Below are positions 1 to 8,231 of a stretch of 45,736 nucleotides of DNA, piece after piece (within the stretch, counting starts at the first letter, position 1; the number at the start of each line of letters is the position of its first letter). The notes under the pieces are model-generated. The model was not told where the DNA came from. It did not search any database and saw only the letters and a program-made list of their open reading frames with translations. The DNA is from Thioalkalivibrio sp. HK1 (GTDB lineage Bacteria; Pseudomonadota; Gammaproteobacteria; HK1), in contig JFBG01000075.1 of assembly GCA_000583135.1 (NCBI GenBank), forward strand, positions 1 through 45,736, in the 5' to 3' direction. The position numbers were made by a program, and so were the translations under genes.

Positions 1-255
1 CGCCAGATGGAAGCAGGAGTAGGCATCGGTGTCGCAAATCGAGTCGTCGCCGAGTTTGATGTCATATTCCGGCTCCGGCTCCGGCTTCAAGGACGCTGCG
101 CCGTGACTGCCGACGCTCGATGTGCCTTGAATCATCGAAGTCATATCCATATCGACCGAAGACTGGATTCCGACTTGCCCGGTCGCTTCTTGCGGGGCGG
201 CGTGCACCGCACCGACGAAGCCGAAGAGCATCGCAATCATCGCTATTTTTTTCAT
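1..255 (-). CDS. Small secreted protein, 3' end outside window
   Basis: The visible 85 residues begin with a typical signal peptide: MKKIAMIAMLFGFVGAV, then an HAAP stretch where signal peptidase I would cut after Ala. The mature part is polar and contains a short Pro-Glu repeat (KPEPEPEYD) and a Cys pair (SICDTDAYSC) that could form a disulphide. The ATG is preceded by a strong ribosome site (GGAGGAAG) at good spacing. The frame runs off the left edge, so the full length is unknown. I do not recognise the family. A periplasmic or extracellular protein is the most that can be said. It is divergent from the XdhC-type gene at 385. Confidence 0.7.
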   Translation of the reverse strand, partial: MKKIAMIAMLFGFVGAVHAAPQEATGQVGIQSSVDMDMTSMIQGTSSVGSHGAASLKPEPEPEYDIKLGDDSICDTDAYSCFHLA

Positions 256-299
256 GGCTACTTCCTCCGTGGTTATCACTTGTGTACCCGTTCCTAATA

Positions 300-328
300 T
301 ATTTACTTTATTTTGATCGAAATGTCAA
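300..328 (-). promoter_or_regulatory. Probable sigma-70 promoter of the secreted-protein gene
   Basis: On the minus strand a perfect -35 hexamer TTGACA (plus-strand 323-328) is followed after 17 nt by an AT-rich -10 region reading TAAATATATT (starting at plus-strand 305-300). It lies about 45 nt upstream of the ATG at 255. The whole 298-360 interval is clearly AT-rich compared with its surroundings. Confidence 0.5.
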
Positions 329-352
329 GATATATTTCTCGGCACTATCCGA

Positions 353-358
353 TATAAT
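353..358 (+). promoter_or_regulatory. Candidate -10 element for the XdhC/MocA module
   Basis: A perfect TATAAT sits 27 nt before the ATG at 385 in the AT-rich divergent region. No good -35 is seen at 16-18 nt, so this is a half-supported promoter. Confidence 0.3.
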
Positions 359-384
359 TTCCTTTCGAAAGGGATGAGAAAAAG

Positions 385-756
385 ATGACATCGCAAAACG
401 CCGAAAAAACCCCCACACCTGCGCCCGCCCCCCTCGATGCGCGTCTCGACCCTTTGCAAGTGGCCGAACGATGGTTGCAAGAAGGGCGTATCGTCGCCTT
501 GGCGACGGTCATCGCTACGTGGGGATCATCGCCTCGTCCGGTCGGAAGCAGGCTGGTGATCGATCAAGATGGATGTTTCGAGGGTTCGGTTTCCGGGGGG
601 TGCATCGAAGGGGCGGTGGTGGCCGAGAGTATCGAGACCATCCGCGACGGCCGCCCGCGCACCCTCGATTACGGGGTCAGCAACGAGCGGGCGTGGGAGG
701 TCGGGCTGACCTGCGGCGGTCGGGTGCAGATCCATATCGAGCGGATCGAGGGATGA
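385..756 (+). CDS. XdhC/CoxI N-terminal domain protein
   Basis: A 123-residue stand-alone XdhC_CoxI domain. The motif TWGSSPRPVGSRLVI (about residues 45-59) and the SVSGGCIEGAVV stretch are hallmarks of the family, as is the LTCGGRVQIHIE end with its conserved Cys. Members insert or protect sulfurated molybdenum cofactor for xanthine dehydrogenase/CO dehydrogenase-type hydroxylases; this role is family knowledge. In many bacteria the domain is fused to a Rossmann half. Here that half is the next gene, 52 nt downstream. The ATG follows a purine-rich leader (GGGATGAGAAAAAG). No hydroxylase subunit lies in the window, so the client enzyme is unknown. Confidence 0.85.
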   Translation: MTSQNAEKTPTPAPAPLDARLDPLQVAERWLQEGRIVALATVIATWGSSPRPVGSRLVIDQDGCFEGSVSGGCIEGAVVAESIETIRDGRPRTLDYGVSNERAWEVGLTCGGRVQIHIERIEG

Positions 757-808
757 AGCCGCCTTTTATGTCATAGGCCCTTGGCCGCACCGTCGAAGGG
801 AGTGCTGG

Positions 809-1597
809 ATGAAGCGCTCTTGTTTGCGTGAACTCATCGAAGCCCGCGCCGGAAGACGTTCGCTGACCCTGATCACCGCTTTGGCGGGCGATCGACAGTG
901 GATCGAATACGAAGAGGCACTCCCCGGCTTCGAGCCCTCGGATCCGAAAGCGTCGACTTCGGACCTTGCCGAAGACCCCTCGGATGTCTTGGGCTCTTTA
1001 TCGGCCCCGATGCCCCTTCGCCGAGCGGCGCGCGAAGCCCTGCTTAGGGGCAAAAGCGAACGCTTCGAATACGAGGGTGAGGCTTTTTTCTTGGAGGTGA
1101 TGCATCCGCCTTTGCGTTTGTTCGTGATCGGAGCGGTGCATATCGCGCAGAGTCTGGTACCGATGGCCGCTCTTTTGGGCTACGAAGTGGTGTTGATCGA
1201 TCCGCGTCGAGCGTTCGCCACCGCAGAACGTTTTTCCGGGGTCGATTTGCGCATCGATTGGCCGGACGAGGCTCTATCGGTGGCCGAGATCGATTCACGC
1301 AGCGCGGTGATCACCTTGAGCCACGATCCGAAGATCGACGATCCCGCCTTGCGGATCGCCTTGGCCTCGCGCGCTTTCTATATCGGCAGCTTGGGAAGCG
1401 CTCGCACCCACGCCAAGCGGATCGAGCGCCTATCCGCGCAAGGCTTCACCCCCGACGACCTTGCGAGGATTCACGCCCCGATCGGTCTTGCCATCGGCGC
1501 CCGAGGGGCGGGGGAAATCGCCGCCGCCATCGTTTCCGAGTTGGTCGCCACCCATCGATCCGCCAAAGATCCGATATCGCGCAAGCATCGATCGTAA
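809..1597 (+). CDS. XdhC family protein, Rossmann-domain half
   Basis: 262 residues. The first 100 form the degenerate XdhC N-region (ELIEARAGRRSLTLIT). Then comes PPLRLFVIGAVHIAQSLVPM (about 99-118), the nucleotide-binding Rossmann start typical of XdhC C-terminal proteins, followed by VVLIDPRRAFATAERF and the family's SLGSARTHAKRIERL and GLAIGARGAGEIAAAI blocks. It is predicted to work with the 385-756 product in maturing molybdenum hydroxylases. The ATG at 809 has a good ribosome site (AAGGGAG, 8 nt). The gene converges on the acyl-CoA dehydrogenase gene at 1707. Confidence 0.88.
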   Translation: MKRSCLRELIEARAGRRSLTLITALAGDRQWIEYEEALPGFEPSDPKASTSDLAEDPSDVLGSLSAPMPLRRAAREALLRGKSERFEYEGEAFFLEVMHPPLRLFVIGAVHIAQSLVPMAALLGYEVVLIDPRRAFATAERFSGVDLRIDWPDEALSVAEIDSRSAVITLSHDPKIDDPALRIALASRAFYIGSLGSARTHAKRIERLSAQGFTPDDLARIHAPIGLAIGARGAGEIAAAIVSELVATHRSAKDPISRKHRS

Positions 1598-1666
1598 GTT
1601 CGCATCCTTGGATACCGAGAGCGCTCGAACGAGCCTCGGTGCGCTCATCGCCCGGGATGGATAAAA

Positions 1667-1698
1667 GCCCGCCTTGCCTGCAGGCGACGGTCCCGGGC
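1667..1698 (-). terminator. Possible terminator of the acyl-CoA dehydrogenase gene
   Basis: Read on the minus strand just after the stop at 1707, GCCCG and CGGGC arms (1694-1698 and 1667-1671) enclose a self-complementary GCCTGCAGGC (1676-1685). They are followed by TTTTAT. The outer stem is short, so this is a modest call. Confidence 0.35.
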
Positions 1699-1706
1699 CC
1701 CAAGCC

Positions 1707-2882
1707 TTAGGCCGGATGTCGCTTGACGAGCTGCTTGGCGATGATCATTCGTTGCATTTCGTTGGTACCCTCGGCGATGGCGAGCAAGGGTGCATCTCGA
1801 TAGTAGCGCTCGATATTGAACTCCTTCGAATAGCCGTAAGCTCCATGGATGCGCATCGCTTCGGTGGCGTTGAAAAGCGCGGTTTCCGTGGCGAAGAGTT
1901 TGGCCATTCCCGCTTCCATATCGCAGCGTTCTTTCGCATCGTAGGCCAAAGCTGCGGATTCGGTCAGCAGCCGAGAGGCTTCCAAGCGCGTCGACATTTC
2001 CGCCAACTTGATTTGGATCGACTGGTGCTCGCAGATCGGTCTCCCGAAGGTTTTGCGAGTGCGGGCGTAGGCCAAGCTTTCCTCGAGGCAGGCGCGGGCG
2101 ATGCCGCAGCCCCGGGCGGCAACGTTGATCCTTCCCAATTCCAAACCGCTCAATATCTGCTGCATTCCCCGACCCTCGATTCCCCCGATCAGGTTTTCCC
2201 GAGGAACCTCGCAATCGTCGAAGACGATCTCGCCGGTATCGATTCCCTTGTAGCCGAGTTTTTCCAATTTGCGAGCGACCTCCAAGCCCGGCGCATTCTT
2301 TTCGATGATCAAAAGGCTCATCCCGCGATGCGGTGGATCCATATCCGGATCGGTTTTGACAAGAGCCACGAGGATATTGCCGTGGACCCCGTTGCTGACC
2401 CATAGTTTGGATCCGTTGACGATATAGCGATCTCGATAGATATGAGTGCGAGTGCGGATGCCTTGTAAATCGGTGCCGCAATCGGGTTCGGTGAGGGCGA
2501 TGGCCCCGCGCAGTTCACCGCTCGCACAGCGTGGAAGAAAGGTCAGTTTTTGCTCTTTGGTGCCGAAGCGTTCGATGGCGGCGGCCATGATCAGATGGGC
2601 GTTGAAAATGCCGGCGATCGACATCCACACCGCCGAAACCCGCTCGACGATGCGAGCGTAAGTGGAGGCCGAAAGACCCAATCCGCCGTAGTCGGGGGAG
2701 ATGGTGGCCCCGAACAGACCGAGCCCCTTCATTCGATCGACGATATCTTTGGGCCAAGTATCGCTGTCCTCCAAAGCGCGAATGTATGGACGCACATCCC
2801 GCTCCAAGAAGCGATCGATGGAGTCGATGATCAAGGATTCATGGGATGCATCGGGCAACGATATTTGTCGGGCATCGCTCAT
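1707..2882 (-). CDS. Acyl-CoA dehydrogenase
   Basis: 391 residues, normal length for a soluble FAD acyl-CoA dehydrogenase. The N-terminal helical domain is followed by ALTEPDCGTDLQGI, the conserved flavin/substrate loop, then the VNGSKLWVSNG beta-domain block. The C-terminal helical domain ends with RIHGAYGYSKEF and AIAEGTNEMQ; Glu371 there sits at the catalytic base position of the medium/short-chain group. The general sequence (GLGLFGATISPDYGGLG) resembles glutaryl-CoA or short-chain enzymes, but the exact substrate cannot be read. Start MSDARQ is chosen because AAGGA lies about 9 nt upstream; the frame stays open another 96 nt upstream without a better signal. It lies antiparallel between the XdhC genes and the MocA-like gene. 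Confidence 0.93.
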   Translation of the reverse strand: MSDARQISLPDASHESLIIDSIDRFLERDVRPYIRALEDSDTWPKDIVDRMKGLGLFGATISPDYGGLGLSASTYARIVERVSAVWMSIAGIFNAHLIMAAAIERFGTKEQKLTFLPRCASGELRGAIALTEPDCGTDLQGIRTRTHIYRDRYIVNGSKLWVSNGVHGNILVALVKTDPDMDPPHRGMSLLIIEKNAPGLEVARKLEKLGYKGIDTGEIVFDDCEVPRENLIGGIEGRGMQQILSGLELGRINVAARGCGIARACLEESLAYARTRKTFGRPICEHQSIQIKLAEMSTRLEASRLLTESAALAYDAKERCDMEAGMAKLFATETALFNATEAMRIHGAYGYSKEFNIERYYRDAPLLAIAEGTNEMQRMIIAKQLVKRHPA

Positions 2883-3239
2883 CGAGGGCGTTCCTTGAAG
2901 ACGGTTCGGGGACAAGAATGCTCGGTAATCAACGGTCGATCGAGCCCTCGGCGAGGGCAAAATGAGCGTAAAGGGCAAAGGTGATGCGATTTTTGAAATA
3001 AGGCCGGTGCCGATACTTTACGATATAGGCTCCGAGATCGTCAAAGAAAGGCGCTTCTTGCCGTCGCCTTGCAAGGCCGAAAAGGCCGAGTCGGCATCGT
3101 TGCCCCCTCGATTATCGGTTCCGAAGAGGGTCGATCGACGAGCGGGATTCGCCCCCGAAGATCTGCATCTCGAAGGTGCCTTTTTTCGCCCTTTCCAAAG
3201 CGGGCAGGTCGCGGTTTTTTGTCGATGCGGAGAATATCG

Positions 3240-3971
3240 ATGGGGCGATCCAAGCGCATATTTCCCGATGATTGCAACCCCCTCGAAGGTCGAGAGCGCA
3301 TCGCCATCGAGCCTTGCGCTTGTTCGAAGATCGCAGGGCTGTTGCCGGCGGCGGGGCGTTCGACCCGGATGGGGGCGAGCAACAAGCTCGTCGATTCCTT
3401 GACGAGCGGGGTTGCCTTTTCCGACGGGGCGATGGTGCGAAAAGTGGCCAAGGAAATGGTTTCTGCCAGATTGCACCCTATCAAAGTGGTCACCGGCTAC
3501 GAGGCGCAGCGGGTCGAAAGGGCGCTAAAAGGGTTGGATCTGCACTTGGTGCATAACGAGGACTACCATGAAGGGATGGGGGCGTCGCTGCGTTGCGGCT
3601 TTGCCGCCTTGCCTGCCGATATCGATGCGGCGATCGTCTGCCTCGGGGATATGCCCTTGATAAGGGCGCGGCATATCGAGCGCTTGGCAAAGGCGTTCGA
3701 TCCGAGTGCGGGATGCGAGATATGCGTTCCGGTATTCGATGGTCGGCGTGGCAATCCCGTCCTTTTCTCCAAGCGCTTTTTCCCCGAGATGGCGACCTTG
3801 CGCGGGGATGTCGGCGGGCGAGGGATGGTTGAGCGATACGAGCGCTTCGTCTTCGAACTACCGATGGACGATGCCGCGGTGCTGGTGGATATCGATTCCC
3901 CCGAGGATATCGCTCATGCCGCCGAAATCGTGGCCACCGAGGAGCGGGATCGATGGAACAATGGCCGATAG
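3240..3971 (+). CDS. MocA/MobA-like molybdopterin nucleotidyltransferase
   Basis: 243 residues from the chosen start. LLPAAGRSTRMGASNKL (about 34-50) is the GT-A fold nucleotide-binding loop of MobA/MocA proteins. GMGASLRCG, the metal-site AIVCLGDMPLI and the GRRGNPVLFSKRFFPEM block place it with CTP:molybdopterin cytidylyltransferases (MocA) that make MCD for hydroxylases of the xanthine/CO dehydrogenase family. This fits the XdhC genes upstream on the same strand. The start at 3240 has GGAG 7 nt upstream. Met codons at 3225 and 3069 are in frame, and the first about 28 residues are not conserved-looking, so the start is uncertain. The stop is 13 nt before the next gene. Confidence 0.82.
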   Translation: MGRSKRIFPDDCNPLEGRERIAIEPCACSKIAGLLPAAGRSTRMGASNKLVDSLTSGVAFSDGAMVRKVAKEMVSARLHPIKVVTGYEAQRVERALKGLDLHLVHNEDYHEGMGASLRCGFAALPADIDAAIVCLGDMPLIRARHIERLAKAFDPSAGCEICVPVFDGRRGNPVLFSKRFFPEMATLRGDVGGRGMVERYERFVFELPMDDAAVLVDIDSPEDIAHAAEIVATEERDRWNNGR

Positions 3972-3984
3972 GGGATGAGGGACC

Positions 3985-4485
3985 TTGATATCGGGCGATC
4001 TCTATCAAGCGGCGATGATCGAGACCGCGCGTCGGGCCGGCGGCCACGGTCGGCTTTCAAGGGCCCAAGCGAGCGCGAGCGTCGACAACCCCCTGTGCGG
4101 AGATCGGGTGATCGTGGATATTCGTACCGAGACGGTCTCCTCTTGCGACCCTTCGAGCCCCGTCCGGCTTCGGCGCATCGTGGAGGTCGGTCATGATGTG
4201 CGCGGATGCCTGTTATGCGAGGCGGCGGCGGTGGTGCTCGCCGAGCAGGCGCCGGGATGCGAGATCGAATCCTTGCTCGGACTCCATCGCATCATCGAAT
4301 CCGCCTTGCGCTCGGGAACGGCCTTTCCGTGGTCCGCCCTCGATCTCTTTTCCCCGGTCGCCGCCGCAAGGAGCCGATATCGCTGCGTCACCTTGCCCTT
4401 CGAGGCCCTGCACGAGGCATTGATGACGATGGATCCGGCTTGCCTCCCCCACGATTCAAGTCGACCCATCGATTCGAGTCGATGA
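3985..4485 (+). CDS. SufU/IscU-like Fe-S scaffold protein
   Basis: 166 residues with the NifU-N/SufU pattern: DNPLCGDRVIVDI (Cys38), RGCLLCEAAA (Cys75, Cys78) and SRYRCVTLPFEAL (Cys134). The three cysteines Cys38, Cys75 and Cys134 match the cluster/zinc-binding positions of SufU-like scaffolds. Forms of this type accompany XdhC/MocA modules in alphaproteobacteria and probably help load Fe-S clusters into the molybdenum hydroxylase; that role is inference. A TTG start is proposed because GATGAGG stands at the right spacing. The first ATG (4015) lacks a ribosome site and would cut into the first helix. The gene follows the MocA-like gene by 13 nt. Confidence 0.75.
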   Translation: MISGDLYQAAMIETARRAGGHGRLSRAQASASVDNPLCGDRVIVDIRTETVSSCDPSSPVRLRRIVEVGHDVRGCLLCEAAAVVLAEQAPGCEIESLLGLHRIIESALRSGTAFPWSALDLFSPVAAARSRYRCVTLPFEALHEALMTMDPACLPHDSSRPIDSSR

Positions 4486-4500
4486 AATCGGCATTGCACG

Positions 4501-4530
4501 AAGATGCGCTTTTCGCTAAAAGTGCATCTT
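4501..4530. terminator. Bidirectional hairpin between convergent genes
   Basis: Arms 4501-4513 (AAGATGCGCTTTT) and 4518-4530 (AAAAGTGCATCTT) pair at 12 of 13 positions around a CGCT loop. The stem has a U-rich side in both directions. It lies between the stop of the SufU-like gene and the convergent DUF3108 gene. A second weaker hairpin follows (4537-4557, GTC loop) and overlaps the DUF3108 stop codon. Confidence 0.6.
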
Positions 4531-4555
4531 GAAGGCGAGTATCCCGTCGGGATAT

Positions 4556-5350
4556 TCAAGGTTCGAATCGTTGACCGAAGCCCTCGATTCCTTCGATCAG
4601 CAGCGAAATCATCGGGCTGCCCCTTTCCCGGTGTTCGATCTTGACCGGCAAGAAGCCGAGATCCGGGGCGCACCAGATGGTGGTTTCGCGTTTTTTCTCA
4701 CCCTCGTTCTCGCGGATGCGTTTGACCACGACGGTCTCCAAAGGCCCGATCGCGCTCTCGATGCGTTCGGTGCCTTGGATGTCGAAAAGATAGGATCTGA
4801 CCCGGCCGCCATCGGCGATCGGATAGCGCAGATCTTTTTTACCCTCGGAGAGGTCGTGCATCAATGCCAGCAGATAGCCGAGTTTGTCGTTGACCCCCTC
4901 GGGCACCTCCAACTTCCATGGTCCTTTGGGGGATTGGAGCCGGGCGATGCCCTTGTCGCGTTCGAATCGAATATGAATCTCCCGCTCCTTGAATCCCGTA
5001 CGGTGGTAGTGGTATTCGATCGGATGCCAATCCCCTTCGTATTCGCTCCATTCGCTGCGCTCTGCGATTTCTCCGCCGTAAATCAAGGACATGATGCCCA
5101 CGGATTCGGTATGCGATTGGAAAATATATCGCCCCCCTTCTTCGCCGGAGGACCAATGCGTCTTGCCGATTCGATTCCCCCCCGATTCCAGCGAGAATGT
5201 CGCATCGAAAGGCTCGGGCAACCGGAAATCCCCGAAATCGTAGCCCGCCGCCGATGCCGTGGCGATCAGGCAGATCAAGACCGCCTCGATAAGGCATCGG
5301 GCGCTGCGGTGAAAGAAGGAAGAGGGATCGAGGAATCGGATGGTCGGCAT
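4556..5350 (-). CDS. DUF3108 domain protein, exported
   Basis: 264 residues with an N-terminal hydrophobic signal (LIEAVLICLIATASAAG), then a mature beta-rich domain. The pattern fits DUF3108: PFDATFSLESGGNRIGKTHW near the start, a middle repeat of paired strands, VVKRIRENEGEKKRETTIWC, and APDLGFLPVKIEHRERG near the end. The family is periplasmic and poorly characterised, and is often close to envelope genes. The kdo-transferase gene is divergent next door. The start is uncertain: no ribosome site precedes this ATG, and the frame extends 108 nt upstream into the waaA leader. Confidence 0.75.
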   Translation of the reverse strand: MPTIRFLDPSSFFHRSARCLIEAVLICLIATASAAGYDFGDFRLPEPFDATFSLESGGNRIGKTHWSSGEEGGRYIFQSHTESVGIMSLIYGGEIAERSEWSEYEGDWHPIEYHYHRTGFKEREIHIRFERDKGIARLQSPKGPWKLEVPEGVNDKLGYLLALMHDLSEGKKDLRYPIADGGRVRSYLFDIQGTERIESAIGPLETVVVKRIRENEGEKKRETTIWCAPDLGFLPVKIEHRERGSPMISLLIEGIEGFGQRFEP

Positions 5351-5451
5351 CGTTCGGATATCGTTTGCAAAGGAGGGGATACGAGACCTTCGAGTCACCG
5401 ATGGCCGGATTTTGCGCTTCGGCAACGACGAGCGCATTCGAAGGAAGGTCG

Positions 5452-6759
5452 ATGACAAGGGTCGTCTACAGCATATCGCTTTATCTGACGCTGCCTTTTT
5501 TCATGGCGCGCCTGCTGTGGCGCGGCATTCGAAATCGCGGATATTGGCGGCGGATCGGCGAGCGTTTCGGTTTCGCTCCCGCCGCCCCCGCCGACCGAAA
5601 AAGGGGCTCGAGCGAAATCGACCCAAAGCCTATCTGGATCCATGCGGTTTCCTTGGGAGAGGTGCAAGCCGCAGTTCCGATCATCGAGGCTTTGCGAGAA
5701 CGTCATCCGAGGATTTCGATGATCGTCACCACCACCACCCCCACCGGGATGGAGCATATTGTGCGCATTTTCGGCGCGGGCGTCGTGCATCGTTATCTGC
5801 CTTTCGATCTCCCGGGGGCGGTGGCGAGATTCCTGCGCGATATTCGCCCGCAGGCGGGGGTGATCATGGAAACCGAGATCTGGCCCAACCTGCTGGCGGC
5901 CTGTCGAGCGCAAAGGATACCGGTGATGTTGGCCAACGCTCGGCTATCGGGGCGCTCGGCGAAGGGTTATCGCCGCCTTCCCCGGCTTTTCATCCCCGCG
6001 ATGCGAGGGTTCTCGTGCATCCTCGCCCAAAGTGAGGACGATGCCCGAAGGCTGATATCGATCGGCGCTTCGGCTTCCGACGTCGAGGTCGGCGGCAATA
6101 CCAAATTCGATATTCGCCTCCCCGATGACTTGGGCGAAAGGGCATCGAGGCTGCGGGCCAAGTGGGGAGCGGGGCGCGGCGTCCTGGTCGCGGCCAGCAC
6201 CCACGAGGGCGAGGAGGAGCGGGTGTTGGAGGCCTTCGAAGCGGTGCTCGCCCGCTATCCGAAAACCCTGCTCGTGCTCGTTCCGCGGCATCCGGAGCGT
6301 TTCGATAAGGTGGCCGCTGTGGTGAAAGGCCACGGTTTTTCTCTCTCCCGGAGATCGCATCCGCACGAAGAGGGCGGGGAATCGCAGGTCTTCCTCGCAG
6401 ATAGCATGGGGGAGTTGCCGCTTTTCCTCGCCGCCGGCGATATCGCCTTCATCGGTGGCAGTTTGGTGGAAATCGGCGGGCATAATTCCCTCGAAGCCGC
6501 CGCCGTCGGGCGACCGGTGCTTTTCGGTCCCCATCTATTCAACTTCGCCGGGATCAGCCGGGATCTGATCGCCGCCGGTGCCGCGAAGAGGGTATGCGAT
6601 GCTCCCGCCCTCGGACGGGAGGTCGTCTCATGGCTCGACGATCCGCAAGGGCGACGAGATGCGGGCGAGCGGGGAAGGGCCTTCGTGGCCGCCAATCGCG
6701 GGGCGCGCGATCGGATCGTGGCGGCCATCGAGCGTCTTGCGGATTTGGATCGCAAATGA
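5452..6759 (+). CDS. waaA: 3-deoxy-D-manno-octulosonic acid (Kdo) transferase
   Basis: 435 residues, the usual length. An N-terminal membrane anchor segment (VVYSISLYLTLPFF) precedes the GT-B glycosyltransferase. IHAVSLGEVQAA contains Glu70, at the place of the catalytic base in WaaA. METEIWPNLL and FIGGSLVEIGGHNSLEAA are family signatures in the N and C domains. The enzyme moves Kdo from CMP-Kdo to the lipid A precursor at the inner face of the cytoplasmic membrane, and its presence implies an LPS-bearing cell. The start at 5452 has GGAAGG 5-6 nt upstream; an in-frame TTG at 5365 would add 29 non-conserved residues. The gene is followed by gpmA after 84 nt. Confidence 0.93.
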   Translation: MTRVVYSISLYLTLPFFMARLLWRGIRNRGYWRRIGERFGFAPAAPADRKRGSSEIDPKPIWIHAVSLGEVQAAVPIIEALRERHPRISMIVTTTTPTGMEHIVRIFGAGVVHRYLPFDLPGAVARFLRDIRPQAGVIMETEIWPNLLAACRAQRIPVMLANARLSGRSAKGYRRLPRLFIPAMRGFSCILAQSEDDARRLISIGASASDVEVGGNTKFDIRLPDDLGERASRLRAKWGAGRGVLVAASTHEGEEERVLEAFEAVLARYPKTLLVLVPRHPERFDKVAAVVKGHGFSLSRRSHPHEEGGESQVFLADSMGELPLFLAAGDIAFIGGSLVEIGGHNSLEAAAVGRPVLFGPHLFNFAGISRDLIAAGAAKRVCDAPALGREVVSWLDDPQGRRDAGERGRAFVAANRGARDRIVAAIERLADLDRK

Positions 6760-6843
6760 CAGCCCCGCATCGGCCGAGAACCGTTTGGCGCCGCTTGCCG
6801 TCGACGCCTCTTTCACGCAACGCTACCGGGATGACCACGAACA

Positions 6844-7611
6844 ATGATCGAACTCGTATTGATCCGCCACGGGCAGAGCCGGTGGAATCGGGAAAATCGC
6901 TTCACCGGTTGGCATGATGTCGACCTTTCCCCGCAAGGCATCGAGGAAGCCCGCATGGCGGCCAAGCAACTTGCGGCATCGGGTCGCGTATTCGATGTCG
7001 CCTTCACCTCGTTGCTCAAACGCGCGATCCGCACCTTATGGCTGGTGCTCGACGAGATGGATCGGATGTGGATTCCGGTGCATCGGAGTTGGCGGTTGAA
7101 CGAGCGGCATTACGGGGATTTGCAGGGCCTCGACAAAGCCGAAACCGCGGCGAAATTCGGGGAGCGACAGGTGCATGATTGGCGGCGTGGATATGCGATC
7201 CGCCCCCCCGCCCTCGACCTGGCCGATGAGCGCCATCCGCGCCATGATCCTCGCTATGCCGATCTGACCGAGGCGGAATTACCCGCCTGCGAATCCTTGG
7301 AAGATACCGAGGCGAGATTCCTACCCCTATGGCGAGAGCGAATCGCTCCCGATCTGCGCACGGGGAAGCGGGTGTTGATCGCCGCTCACGGGAATTCCTT
7401 GCGGGCATTGGTCAAGCACTTGGATAATCTTGCCAAGGAGGAGATCGTGGAGCTCAATATCCCCACCGGGGTGCCGCTGGTCTACTCGTTGGACGATTCT
7501 TTGCGCCCCGTGGAGCGACGGTATTTGGGCGATCCGGAGGCGATTCGTCGGGCAACGCAAGCGGTCTTGGCTCAAGGCCGGGCGGCTTCTCAAGAGAGGG
7601 ATCGAGGATGA
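6844..7611 (+). CDS. gpmA: 2,3-bisphosphoglycerate-dependent phosphoglycerate mutase
   Basis: 255 residues, close to the usual 250 of dPGM. It carries [10 protein letters not shown] with the phospho-acceptor His9, [14 protein letters not shown], the [10 protein letters not shown] block with the acid/base Glu, and [15 protein letters not shown] with the second active-site His. It interconverts 3- and 2-phosphoglycerate in glycolysis/gluconeogenesis. The last four bases overlap the start of the next gene (ATGA), so the two are translated together. The ribosome site is weak. Confidence 0.95.
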   Translation: MIELVLIRHGQSRWNRENRFTGWHDVDLSPQGIEEARMAAKQLAASGRVFDVAFTSLLKRAIRTLWLVLDEMDRMWIPVHRSWRLNERHYGDLQGLDKAETAAKFGERQVHDWRRGYAIRPPALDLADERHPRHDPRYADLTEAELPACESLEDTEARFLPLWRERIAPDLRTGKRVLIAAHGNSLRALVKHLDNLAKEEIVELNIPTGVPLVYSLDDSLRPVERRYLGDPEAIRRATQAVLAQGRAASQERDRG

Positions 7612-7997
7612 GCGAAGAAAAAACGAACGAGGAAACGAAAGGGGAAGGGCGGCAAAGCCCGAAGCCTACAATCGATTTCGACGATTTCCTCAAGGTGCAG
7701 ATGGTGGTGGGAACCATCGTCGAGGTGCGCAAGAACGAGAAGGCGAGGGTTCCGGCCTTCGTGATCGAAATCGATTTCGGACCCTACGGCAGGCGTACGA
7801 GCTCCGCCCAGCTGACCAAAAACTATACCCCCGACACGCTGCGGGGAAAGCGGATCGTCGCCGTGCTGAATTTTCCGCCGAAGCGAGTTGCGGGGGTGAA
7901 ATCCGAGGTGCTGGTGCTCGGTGCGGTTTCCGAAGATCGAGGAGTGGTGCTTCTATCGCCGGATTTCGATGTCGAGAACGGCGATCCGATCGCTTGA
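7608..7997 (+). CDS. csaA: CsaA-like tRNA-binding domain protein
   Basis: 129 residues: a 20-residue polar N-terminal extension, then one OB-fold EMAP/tRNA-binding domain ([69 protein letters not shown]). This matches CsaA, the stand-alone homodimer with proposed secretion-chaperone or tRNA-binding activity. The ATG overlaps the gpmA stop by 4 nt. A polar extension before the domain is the only unusual point. Confidence 0.88.
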   Translation: MSEEKTNEETKGEGRQSPKPTIDFDDFLKVQMVVGTIVEVRKNEKARVPAFVIEIDFGPYGRRTSSAQLTKNYTPDTLRGKRIVAVLNFPPKRVAGVKSEVLVLGAVSEDRGVVLLSPDFDVENGDPIA

Positions 7998-8231
7998 ACG
8001 GCACCGCAGGGGAATCGGGCGGGTGCGATGCTCATCGCAGCGCCTCATCAATAGGCATCATCGACAGGCATCACCGATCGATCGTCGGCGGAGCATCGTT
8101 TCGAGCCCTCGCTCCCAAGTCCCTTGCGGACCTTGAGGGCGAAGGCGCCACGAAGGCTCGCCACACCAAAGCAATGTTGCTGATTAGCCGCTGACGACTA
8201 GCCAAGTCCCAATCTCGAAGGCCATCACGTC

